A program made the position numbers and the translations under genes. From Cyanobacteria bacterium UBA4641 (GTDB lineage Bacteria; Cyanobacteriota; Vampirovibrionia; Gastranaerophilales; Gastranaerophilaceae), in contig DHMN01000084.1 of assembly GCA_002405805.1 (NCBI GenBank), positions 1,287 to 27,960 of the forward strand: a stretch of DNA of 26,674 bases, read 5' to 3'. The notes beneath the pieces are model-generated. The model was not told where the DNA came from and did no database searches. It saw nothing but the letters and a program-made list of their open reading frames with translations. This document shows, piece after piece, positions 6,908 through 14,432 of the stretch (positions are counted from its first letter, which is position 1; the number at the start of each line of letters is the position of its first letter).

Positions 6908-7921
6908 TTGGTAAAAGTATCAATAATAGTTCCTGTATATAACGTGGAAAAGTATCTTTCAACATGTTTGGATAGTTTGATTAACCAAACATTAACAGAT
7001 ATTGAAATTATCTGCGTAAATGATGGCTCTACCGATAGCTCTTTAGCGATTTTAAAAGATTTCGCAAATAAAGATTCAAGAATAAAAATCCTAGATAAAC
7101 AAAATGAGGGAGTATCTGTTGCAAGGAATTTGGGAATAGAGGTTGCAACAGGTCAATATCTAATGTTTGTAGATTCAGATGATTATTTAATTGAAAACGC
7201 TTGTGAAAAAGCATTAAATATTATTGAATATGATGGTTCTGATATCTGTATTTTCGCTCATTATGACTTGGTGGATGAAAAGTTAGTAAAATCTGGGGTA
7301 AATAAAGATATTATAAAAGCTCAAAAGCAAAATAATCAAACTTATACAGATTTTTCTATAAATATTTGGGACAAAATTTATAACCGAAATTTTTTGATTA
7401 CAAATTCAATAAAATTTATTCCGAACATAAAAACGTCAGAAGATGTTATTTTTAATTTTGTTTGTCAGTTTAATAATCCAAAAGTTTCATATTCTATCGA
7501 ACCTTTGTATGTATATAGATTAACAAGTGAAAATTCAGCCACTTCAAAATCTTATATAAAATCGGATATTGAATCCTTAAAACAATTTATGGGGTTAGAG
7601 ATTTTTAAAAGGCAAGATTTATCATCCCAGTTGAATGTTGTAGGTCGTTTTTTAGCAGGTTGTTATTGGGTTTCCAAGAAGTTTAATAGTGATAATGTTA
7701 AAGTTGAAATTCGTGAAATGTTGAAGTTTGTAGAATCAAAGTATCATATTGCAGACTTGTTGAAGTTAAAAAGATATCGAACTTTAAAATTCTTATTTGT
7801 TAAAAATTTTTTGAACAATATTTTTTCATTAGAAAACACTTGTGATGGAAAATTTAAAGTTTTGACAATTTTAGGCACAAGGTTTGAGTTGAATAGAGGA
7901 GGAGTAGAACAAAATGCCTAA
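6908..7921 (+). CDS. family 2 glycosyltransferase
   Basis: The 337-residue product begins VKVSIIVPVYNVEKYLSTCL, the classic GT2 N-terminus. The nucleotide-binding ICVNDGSTDSS (D39) and the metal-binding FVDSDDY (residues 89-92) are intact. The GT-A domain covers about residues 1-220, and the tail is variable. It should transfer a sugar from a nucleotide donor to the growing glycan at the inner membrane. The start is TTG at 6908: GAGAGG is well placed before it and the conserved N-terminus begins at the next codon. It opens the glycan operon and its last eight bases overlap the GT32 gene. Confidence 0.92.
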   Translation: MVKVSIIVPVYNVEKYLSTCLDSLINQTLTDIEIICVNDGSTDSSLAILKDFANKDSRIKILDKQNEGVSVARNLGIEVATGQYLMFVDSDDYLIENACEKALNIIEYDGSDICIFAHYDLVDEKLVKSGVNKDIIKAQKQNNQTYTDFSINIWDKIYNRNFLITNSIKFIPNIKTSEDVIFNFVCQFNNPKVSYSIEPLYVYRLTSENSATSKSYIKSDIESLKQFMGLEIFKRQDLSSQLNVVGRFLAGCYWVSKKFNSDNVKVEIREMLKFVESKYHIADLLKLKRYRTLKFLFVKNFLNNIFSLENTCDGKFKVLTILGTRFELNRGGVEQNA

Positions 7922-8825
7922 AATAATTCACTACTTCTATGATGATGTAAATATTTGGGAAAAAAATTCAAATCCTAATTTTAGAATGTGTTATGCCTCT
8001 TGGTTAAAATATTGTCCAGATTACGAAATTAAGTTATGGCACTCTGACATGTCTGAATTTCAAGAAATTTTAAAGCAATCTAAATTTGTAAGAGAGTGTT
8101 ATAAACGAAAAATGTGGGCATTTATAGCAGATTATATCAGACATTACGCATTATTTAATTATGGTGGTGTTTATTTAGATACAGATGTGCAAATAATTAA
8201 AAATTTTGATGAATATATTGAAAACCCATTTTTCTGTAGTATTGAAGGTGATTTTTATAATAGAAAGAACTTGTTGGAATCTGCCGTGATTGGTGGACAA
8301 AAGGGGCATTCTGTATTTAAAGACATGTTAGATATTTATAACTCTGATGAGATATTTACTATAAATCATTTTATAGACCCTATAGTTTTGACTGAATATT
8401 TTACTAAAAAATATGGGTTTGAATGCATTGACTATAACCCAGAATATAAAGAAAAAGCCGAAGAATACTATAAAACAACAGATAAATATCAATTAGAAGA
8501 TATTGATTTGTACCAAAATCAGCAAATAACAAAAATCAAAGATACAGATATTGAGATTTATCCGTCTGAATATTTTTGTCCTTCTTGGACGGCTTTTGGC
8601 GACAAAGCCTTTACAGATAAAACTGTTGCTATTCATTGGAATCAAAGCTCTTGGTGGGTTAAATCAAGAGCTATTACGGAATTAGAAGCTTTTCGATATA
8701 AAAATCCTGTAAAAAGATTTTTATATCGTACAAGTGAACAGATTGGTAAGTTTTTTACTTTGGCTATACCAAATAAAAATATTCGACGACAGATGAGAAA
8801 TAAAATAATAGAAAAATTAAGATAA
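7914..8825 (+). CDS. family 32 glycosyltransferase (Gly_transf_sug type)
   Basis: The 303-residue product starts PKIIHYFYDD and continues NFRMCYASWLKYCPDYEIKL, then WAFIADYIRHYALFNYGGVYLDTDV. This is the hallmark order of GT32 enzymes related to yeast Och1 and bacterial capsular transferases; D89-T90-D91 is the DXD metal motif. The C-terminal AIHWNQSSWW is also typical. These enzymes use nucleotide sugars such as UDP-Gal or GDP-Man; the donor cannot be told here, though GDP-mannose is made by this locus. It overlaps the upstream GT2 gene by eight bases, suggesting coupled translation. Confidence 0.9.
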   Translation: MPKIIHYFYDDVNIWEKNSNPNFRMCYASWLKYCPDYEIKLWHSDMSEFQEILKQSKFVRECYKRKMWAFIADYIRHYALFNYGGVYLDTDVQIIKNFDEYIENPFFCSIEGDFYNRKNLLESAVIGGQKGHSVFKDMLDIYNSDEIFTINHFIDPIVLTEYFTKKYGFECIDYNPEYKEKAEEYYKTTDKYQLEDIDLYQNQQITKIKDTDIEIYPSEYFCPSWTAFGDKAFTDKTVAIHWNQSSWWVKSRAITELEAFRYKNPVKRFLYRTSEQIGKFFTLAIPNKNIRRQMRNKIIEKLR

Positions 8826-8835
8826 GGAGAAGAAA

Positions 8836-9867
8836 ATGACACAAAAAATTGCAATGATTACAGGAATTACTGGACAAGATGGTGGATACTTAGCAAAATT
8901 TTTATTAGAAAAAGGTTACAGGGTTATCGGTTTATATCGCAGGGGTGCTACTGATACATTTTCAAAACTAAAAGAACATGGTATCTTTGAACAAGTTGAA
9001 TTAGAAGATTTTGAACTTTTAGAATTTTCTAACATTTGCAGATTATTAAAAAAATATGAACCGGATGAATTTTATAATTTGGCTGCTCAAAGCTTTGTAG
9101 CTGCATCTTGGGCTGAACCTATTTACACAGCACAAGCTGATGGAATGGGACCATTATACATTTTAGAAGCAATTAGAGAGTTTTCTCCAAAGACTAAATT
9201 TTATCAAGCTTCAACTTCTGAAATGTTTGGTAAAGTTCAAGAAATTCCTCAAAAAGAAACAACTCCATTATACCCAAGAAGTCCTTATGGTTGTGCAAAA
9301 GTAATGGCTCATTGGATGACAACAAATTATAGAGAAAGTTTCAATATCTTTGCTTGTTCAGGCATTTTATTTAACCATGAATCTCCAATGAGAGGTAAAG
9401 AATTTGTAACAAGAAAAATTACAGACCATTTTGCAAGATTATCATTAGGCTTGACTACAGAACCTTTAGAATTAGGAAACTTGAATGCTAAAAGAGACTG
9501 GGGCTTTGCAGGTGATTATGTTGAAGGTATGTGGATGATGCTTCAACATGAAACTCCTGATACTTATGTTTTAGCAACAGGTGAAACACACCCAATTAGA
9601 GATTTTGTTGAGTTATCAGGAAAATATGCCGGATTTGATATTGAATGGCAAGGAGAAGGCGTAAACGAAGTTGGTATTGATAAGAAAACAGGAAAAACAG
9701 TTGTTAAAGTAAATCCTAAATTCTTTAGACCTGCTGAAGTTGAATTGCTAATTGGTGACCCATCAAAAGCTGAAAAAGTTTTAGGCTGGAAACGAAAAGT
9801 TTCTTACGAAGGACTTTGCAAAATGATGGTAGAAGCAGATTTTGAAAGATATAAAAAGGCAAATTAA
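8836..9867 (+). CDS. gmd: GDP-mannose 4,6-dehydratase
   Basis: The 343-residue protein is a full-length short-chain dehydrogenase of the extended class. The NAD(P) loop is GITGQDGGYLA (10-20). The active site has T127/E129 in STSEMFG and the YxxxK pair Y151/K155 in SPYGCAK. Family-specific segments are NLAAQSFV, LGNLNAKRDWGFAGDYVEGM and the C-terminal FFRPAEVELLIGD. It converts GDP-mannose to GDP-4-keto-6-deoxymannose, precursor of GDP-L-fucose, GDP-rhamnose, GDP-colitose or GDP-perosamine. No second-step enzyme (GMER/WcaG, Rmd, Per) is in the window, so the final deoxysugar is unknown. It lies 10 bp after the GT32 gene and works with PMM and ManC further down the operon. Confidence 0.96.
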   Translation: MTQKIAMITGITGQDGGYLAKFLLEKGYRVIGLYRRGATDTFSKLKEHGIFEQVELEDFELLEFSNICRLLKKYEPDEFYNLAAQSFVAASWAEPIYTAQADGMGPLYILEAIREFSPKTKFYQASTSEMFGKVQEIPQKETTPLYPRSPYGCAKVMAHWMTTNYRESFNIFACSGILFNHESPMRGKEFVTRKITDHFARLSLGLTTEPLELGNLNAKRDWGFAGDYVEGMWMMLQHETPDTYVLATGETHPIRDFVELSGKYAGFDIEWQGEGVNEVGIDKKTGKTVVKVNPKFFRPAEVELLIGDPSKAEKVLGWKRKVSYEGLCKMMVEADFERYKKAN

Positions 9868-9882
9868 GTAAAGGATAAATTT

Positions 9883-10497
9883 ATGCAAATCTTAGCACAT
9901 CGTGGGTATTGGTTAGAAGAATCAGAAAAAAATTCCAAAGCGGCATTTGAAAGAGCCTTTGATAATGGGGTTGGGATAGAAACTGATTTGAGAGATATTT
10001 GTGGAAAAATCGTTATTTCTCATAATATGCCAAAAGGTGATGAGATGAGTTTTGAAGAACTCCTCCAAATTTTAGATGGTAGAAATTTACCATTGGCACT
10101 AAATATTAAGGCAGATGGGCAAGCTGAAGAAATTAAACGTTTGCTTGAAAAATATAATCATCAAAACTATTTTTGCTTTGATATGAGTATTCCGGAAATG
10201 GTTGTCCAACATAAAGTCGGACTAAAAGTTTTTACCGGCATAAGTGATATTATTCCAGCCCCGATTATGTATAAAGAAGCAAATGGCGTGTGGTTGGATT
10301 CTTTTAATAGTGATTGGTTTGGACAAAAGGAAATCCAAAAAATCTTAAATCAAGGGAAAGATGTTTGCATTGTATCCCCAGATTTGCACAAAAGAGAGTC
10401 TAAAAATGTATGGAAGAAATATAAAAATATGAAAGGGATAATGCTTTGTACTGATTATCCTACAGAGGCAAAGGAGTATTTTAATGAAAAGAATTAA
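9883..10497 (+). CDS. glycerophosphodiester phosphodiesterase-like TIM-barrel protein
   Basis: The 204-residue protein starts QILAHRGYW (H6, R7) and continues with GVGIETDLRD (E33, D35) and KIVISHNMP (H47). This is the order of catalytic and metal residues in the GDPD family. Two usual acids are changed: the HD pair reads HN (N48), and the metal-binding E of the EIK motif reads NIK (N74). It is shorter than typical GDPDs (about 240-300). It lacks a signal peptide and sits in a nucleotide-activation cassette, so a cytosolic phosphodiester or sugar/polyol-phosphate substrate seems more likely than phospholipid. The start has an AAAGGAT site. The gene end overlaps the HAD gene by 14 bases. Confidence 0.75.
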   Translation: MQILAHRGYWLEESEKNSKAAFERAFDNGVGIETDLRDICGKIVISHNMPKGDEMSFEELLQILDGRNLPLALNIKADGQAEEIKRLLEKYNHQNYFCFDMSIPEMVVQHKVGLKVFTGISDIIPAPIMYKEANGVWLDSFNSDWFGQKEIQKILNQGKDVCIVSPDLHKRESKNVWKKYKNMKGIMLCTDYPTEAKEYFNEKN

Positions 10498-11143
10498 AGC
10501 CATTATTTTTGATATGGACGGTGTGCTAATTGAGGCTAAAGACTGGCACTATGAGGCGTTGAACCAAGCATTAGAATTGTTTGGTTATACGATTTCAAGA
10601 TATGACCATCTTGTGACTTTTGATGGTTTGCCAACAAGAAAGAAACTTGAAATGCTTTCAATGGAGAAAGGTTTGCCAAAAGGTTTGCATAAATTTATTA
10701 ACCACATGAAACAAATTTATACAATGGAACATGTCTATATGAAGTGTAAGCCAAGATTTAATCATCAATATGCTTTGTCAAAATTGAAAAATGAAGGATA
10801 TGGGCTTGCATTAGCTTCAAACTCAGTAAGAATAACCATTGATATGATGATGGAAAAAGCGGATTTGCAAAAATATCTTAATTTTACTCTATCTAACCAA
10901 GATGTTACCAAGTCAAAACCTGACCCTGAAATTTATCAAACAGCTATTAAAAGATTTGGGTTGCAACCGGAAGAATGTTTGGTTGTTGAAGATAATCCGA
11001 ACGGTGTAAAAGCAGCTCTTGGAAGTGGTGCAAATCTTTTAAAAGTTGAAACAGTAGATGATGTAACTTACCAAAACATTAAAAACCGAATTAAGGAAAT
11101 AGAATCAGACAGTAACATTCTAGTTGCAGGAGGTATCAAATAA
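10484..11143 (+). CDS. HAD-superfamily phosphatase, beta-phosphoglucomutase-like
   Basis: The 219-residue protein is a subfamily IA HAD: motif I IIFDMDGVL (nucleophile D10, acid D12), a helical cap, motif II LASNS, motif III with the Lys in SKPDPEIY, and motif IV VVEDNPNGVKAAL. Members dephosphorylate or isomerise small sugar or polyol phosphates. The ATG lies inside the end of the GDPD-like gene with AAAGGAG before it, and its stop overlaps the next start (TAATG), so the three genes are translationally coupled. It probably acts on the same pathway intermediate as its neighbours. Confidence 0.9.
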   Translation: MKRIKAIIFDMDGVLIEAKDWHYEALNQALELFGYTISRYDHLVTFDGLPTRKKLEMLSMEKGLPKGLHKFINHMKQIYTMEHVYMKCKPRFNHQYALSKLKNEGYGLALASNSVRITIDMMMEKADLQKYLNFTLSNQDVTKSKPDPEIYQTAIKRFGLQPEECLVVEDNPNGVKAALGSGANLLKVETVDDVTYQNIKNRIKEIESDSNILVAGGIK

Positions 11144-11859
11144 TGAATATTTTAATACTAATGGCAGGTTCTGAAAAAGACTTCAATGAAAAAGGTTATC
11201 CAAAATATTTAGTCGAAATTCAAAACAAACCAATGATTCAAAGAACAATCGAACTTTTAGAATCCGTTGGAGATAATATAACTTGCATAATAAGAAAAGA
11301 AGATCAAGATAATAGTTTTCTTGGTGATACTTTGAAAATTCTTTGTCCAAAATGTAAAATTATTGAAGTTGCAGGGAACACCAAGGGGGCGGTTTGTTCT
11401 GCTTTGTTTGCTATTGACGAGATTAATAACGATGAAGAGTTGCTTATTTTGAATGGTAGCCAACTTATCAAAACTGATATAAATCCTGCAATAGAAAGTT
11501 TTAGAACTAGAAAATTAGATGGTGGTATCGTTACAATCAATGCAGTTCACCCAAAATATAGTTCAGTATTGTTAGACGAAAACAACCTTGTTATTCAAAC
11601 AAGTGAAAAACGTCCAATTTCGAATATTGCGTCAACCGGTTGTTGTTATTTCAAAAAAGGTTCTGATTTTGTAAATGCAGCCTTTTCAGTTATTGAAAAA
11701 GATGTAAATACACAAGGTAAGTATTATATCAGCGCAACTTTCAATGAAATGATTTTGAACAACAAAAACATTGGAACTTATGAAATTCCAAAGAAAGATT
11801 ATTTGACTTTTTCAAATTATCAAATGTATGAAAAACACTTAGCACTAAGAAAAGCATAG
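11143..11859 (+). CDS. degenerate nucleotidyltransferase paralogue
   Basis: The 238-residue protein aligns end to end with the next gene, and both share YYFKKGSDFV/CYFKKGSDFV. It keeps the fold landmarks (ILMAGSEKDF, GYPKYLVEIQNKPMIQRTIE) but has lost key catalytic features. The G-x-G-x-R loop reads AGSEKDF with no Arg. The metal-binding Asp of the NSDQ motif is replaced (NGSQ, S106). The terminal GTGTPEDL motif is absent. It is therefore probably inactive as a nucleotidyltransferase and may be a regulatory or heterodimer partner of its neighbour, or have taken another role. It is expressed in step with the HAD gene through a one-base overlap, which argues that it is kept for a function. Confidence 0.8.
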   Translation: MNILILMAGSEKDFNEKGYPKYLVEIQNKPMIQRTIELLESVGDNITCIIRKEDQDNSFLGDTLKILCPKCKIIEVAGNTKGAVCSALFAIDEINNDEELLILNGSQLIKTDINPAIESFRTRKLDGGIVTINAVHPKYSSVLLDENNLVIQTSEKRPISNIASTGCCYFKKGSDFVNAAFSVIEKDVNTQGKYYISATFNEMILNNKNIGTYEIPKKDYLTFSNYQMYEKHLALRKA

Positions 11860-11872
11860 GAGAAAAGAAGAG

Positions 11873-12619
11873 ATGATAAATATAGTAATTCCAATGGCAG
11901 GAGCCGGTAGCAGATTTGCAAAAGCAGGCTATAAAAAACCGAAACCGTTTATTGATGTATTAGGCAAGCCAATGATTTGCCACGTTTTGGACAACTTGAA
12001 CATGCCAAATGCAAAGTTTATTTTGCTTGCTCGTGCTGAACATTATAATAATGAACAAGATACGGTTAATTGGATTAAAAATCATTATAATGTTGAATTT
12101 GTTTTGATTGATAAATTGACAGAAGGAGCAGCTTGCACAGTATTGCATGCACATAGATTGATAAACAATGATACCCCACTTTTGATTGCAAATTCTGATC
12201 AAATTGTAGATATGAATATTGCTGATTATATTAATGACAGTGACAACAGAAAATTAGATGGTTCTGTACTTTGTTTTGAAGATGATGACAAAAAATGGTC
12301 TTATGCACGCTTAAACGAGGAAGACTTGATAACAGAAATCAGAGAAAAAGAAGTTATCTCTGAACATGCAACTGTTGGAATTTATTATTTCAAAAAAGGT
12401 TCTGATTTTGTGGAAAACGCTATTGATATGTTTGTTCGCAACGAAAGAGTGAATAACGAATTTTATGTTGCACCTGTTTACAATTATGCAATCGCACGCG
12501 GAGGCAAATTCGGAATTTATTCAATTGACAAAACACAAATGCATGGAACTGGAACTCCGGAAGATTTGGATAAGTACATAATGATAAAGAAAGGTGATAA
12601 CTATGGAAGAAACAATTGA
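11873..12619 (+). CDS. sugar- or polyol-phosphate nucleotidyltransferase
   Basis: The 248-residue protein has an intact GT-A-like NTP-transferase site: VIPMAGAGSRFAKAGY (R14), the phosphate-binding Lys in KKPKPFIDVLGKPM (K24), the base-contacting LTEGAACTVLHA, the metal-binding Asp in LLIANSDQ (D109) and the C-terminal HGTGTPEDLDKY. It should join an NTP and a phosphorylated sugar or alcohol, releasing pyrophosphate. The base (CTP, UTP or GTP) and substrate cannot be told from sequence. The context (GDPD-like, HAD, degenerate paralogue, cupin) suggests a small modified precursor and not a common hexose. A ribosome binding site overlaps the end of the intergenic stretch (GGAGAAAAG). Confidence 0.88.
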   Translation: MINIVIPMAGAGSRFAKAGYKKPKPFIDVLGKPMICHVLDNLNMPNAKFILLARAEHYNNEQDTVNWIKNHYNVEFVLIDKLTEGAACTVLHAHRLINNDTPLLIANSDQIVDMNIADYINDSDNRKLDGSVLCFEDDDKKWSYARLNEEDLITEIREKEVISEHATVGIYYFKKGSDFVENAIDMFVRNERVNNEFYVAPVYNYAIARGGKFGIYSIDKTQMHGTGTPEDLDKYIMIKKGDNYGRNN

Positions 12620-12833
12620 CTTTATTTATGATTTTATTCGGGAATTTGGAGTAAATATTGAGGGTACGATACCTCCAAAACCTTTTAGCTTCAGGCTTAT
12701 GACGGCATCTCCTGTTATCAGGAATAACATTCAGGGTGCTTTAGATCAATTGGTTGGTAGAGGTATTTTGCGGGAAGAAAATGGCAACTTCTATTTAACA
12801 GAACAAGGTTTTAATGAAGTATATAACCAATAA
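12603..12833 (+). CDS. mini winged-helix protein in the activation cassette
   Basis: I place the start at ATG 12603, giving 76 residues, because AAAGGTG lies six bases before it. An upstream GTG at 12594 is part of that ribosome binding site. The C-terminal part, IQGALDQLVGRGILREENGNFYLTEQGF, looks like the recognition helix and wing of a winged helix: a helix, then a two-stranded hairpin. The N-terminus EETIDFIYDFIREFG is another amphipathic helix. The gene overlaps the nucleotidyltransferase by 17 bases. It may be a small regulator or a protein-protein adaptor; no effector domain is present. Confidence 0.65.
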   Translation: MEETIDFIYDFIREFGVNIEGTIPPKPFSFRLMTASPVIRNNIQGALDQLVGRGILREENGNFYLTEQGFNEVYNQ

Positions 12834-12847
12834 AAAGAGAGAAAGAA

Positions 12848-13171
12848 ATGAAAACGGCGAAATTAGAAGATATGGTAAAAGGTTGGTTCGTGGGGAACTT
12901 TGAACCAACCCTAATGAAAACAAATGATGTAGAAGTTGCAGTTAAAGAATATAAAAAAGGCGATTATGAAGACCGTCATTATCACAAAATTGCAACGGAA
13001 ATTACAGTAATTACTCAAGGCAGAGTAAAAATGAACGGTGTTGAGTATAAAAAAGGTGACATTATAGTAATGGAACCAAACGAATCAACAGATTTTGAAT
13101 GCCTTGAAGATGGAACACAAAATGTGGTTGTAAAATATCCAGGGGCTAATAGTGATAAGTATATAGGTTAA
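12848..13171 (+). CDS. single-domain cupin protein
   Basis: The 107-residue protein is one cupin barrel. Motif 1 is EDRHYHKIATEITVITQGRV, with H44, H46 and E51 as likely metal ligands. Motif 2 is YKKGDIIVMEPNESTDF, where the usual His is missing. Cupins in glycan loci act as epimerases, isomerases or binding proteins; a catalytic call is not possible here. It lies 14 bp after the mini winged-helix gene, with GAGAGAAAG in front, and closes the nucleotide-activation cassette. Confidence 0.8.
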   Translation: MKTAKLEDMVKGWFVGNFEPTLMKTNDVEVAVKEYKKGDYEDRHYHKIATEITVITQGRVKMNGVEYKKGDIIVMEPNESTDFECLEDGTQNVVVKYPGANSDKYIG

Positions 13172-13187
13172 GAAGGGACAATATTAC

Positions 13188-14429
13188 ATGATAGGAAAAG
13201 AAATACTAAAATATGCTGAGAGTAAATCCAATATACGACAAGCTTGGATTGGTTTAAATCCTCAATTTAATATGGATATTATAGATATTGAATCCTGTAC
13301 TAATTTTCGATTGGCACCAAATTTACATGGTCAATTTGATATAGTGTGGATTTATGAAAAAATGTTATCCGAATATCATATTCTTTCTTGGAAAATTGTT
13401 CTTGATGAATGTACAAGACTGTTAAAAGAACATGGTCAATTGATTATAAGGATGCAAGATAAAGAAAAGTTAAGTATTCCAATGCTAAAAGCTTTTCTAG
13501 GCAGGAATATCAATTTAGAAGTAAGTCTAGATAATCAGTATTTTGATAAGGAGACCTATACCTATACAATAGTATTTAATATTACTCGATTAAATTTTGA
13601 TTTATATGAAGACAAATCTTGGACTTTTGCCATGCTTACAAGCGGCAAAAAAGATGATATTGTCGTTAAATTTTTAGAATCAATTAGAAATAACGAACAC
13701 TCAAAGAGTCAAATAATTATATCAGGTCCTCAAAAAGAACTGTATGACAAATATGATGTTGAATATTTAGATTTGTCAAATTATAGGGATGATAAATATC
13801 CTGAAATTTCAAAGAAAAAGAACGATATAGCTAAAATGGCAAAAAAAGCTAATTTGTTAATTGCTCATGATAGATATTATTTAGATAAAAATTTCTTTAA
13901 CGATTTTGAAAAATACGGATATGATTGGGATTTTCTTGCGATTAAACAAATATCTGATATCGATAATAAGGAATATCCTTCGTATAACTATTTATATGGC
14001 GAATATTTGGAAAATATCCATTCAGGTGCCAATTTAGATTATGATAAATTGCCAATACAAACGTATTGTAATGGGGGTGTTATGATATTTAAAACTCACG
14101 CCTTTCAAAAAATCAAGTTTAATGATTTATTATTTTGGAATGAGCGTGAGGATGTAGAAATTTCTCATGAATTTATTATTCATTCTTTAATTCCACGCTA
14201 TAATTTTCTTTCAATTCTATATACAAATAGGAGATGGGATGAATTTCCTTTTGATATTTTGAAAAATGGAAAGATAAAATATTGTTCAACTGCAACAAAA
14301 TCAAAAAAGCCGAAAGTATATGGATTAAATTATCGTATACCTAAATTCAGATTCATATATATAAAAATGGGGACAAAACCAAAATTTCCATTTTTTAAAC
14401 TCAGCATAAAGTTATTTAGAAAGGTTTAA
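13188..14429 (+). CDS. fusion of a degenerate methyltransferase-like domain and a GT-A glycosyltransferase
   Basis: In this 413-residue protein, residues about 15-140 resemble the second half of a class I SAM methyltransferase: FDIVWIYEKMLSEYHILSWK, then DECTRLLKEHGQLIIRM. The Gly-rich SAM loop is not recognisable. Residues about 146-370 look like a GT-A domain: TFAMLTSG, an AHDRYY segment near 226 in the place of a DXD, then YCNGGVMIFKTHAF and LFWNEREDVEISHEF, which matches the acceptor/catalytic motif of GT2-like enzymes (W-x-E-x-E-D). The N-terminal domain may be a scaffold or have lost activity. The gene has GAAGGGA before its ATG and ends three bases before the next gene. The sequence is very AT-rich, as are the two glycosyltransferases after it. 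Confidence 0.7.
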   Translation: MIGKEILKYAESKSNIRQAWIGLNPQFNMDIIDIESCTNFRLAPNLHGQFDIVWIYEKMLSEYHILSWKIVLDECTRLLKEHGQLIIRMQDKEKLSIPMLKAFLGRNINLEVSLDNQYFDKETYTYTIVFNITRLNFDLYEDKSWTFAMLTSGKKDDIVVKFLESIRNNEHSKSQIIISGPQKELYDKYDVEYLDLSNYRDDKYPEISKKKNDIAKMAKKANLLIAHDRYYLDKNFFNDFEKYGYDWDFLAIKQISDIDNKEYPSYNYLYGEYLENIHSGANLDYDKLPIQTYCNGGVMIFKTHAFQKIKFNDLLFWNEREDVEISHEFIIHSLIPRYNFLSILYTNRRWDEFPFDILKNGKIKYCSTATKSKKPKVYGLNYRIPKFRFIYIKMGTKPKFPFFKLSIKLFRKV

Positions 14430-14432
14430 GTA

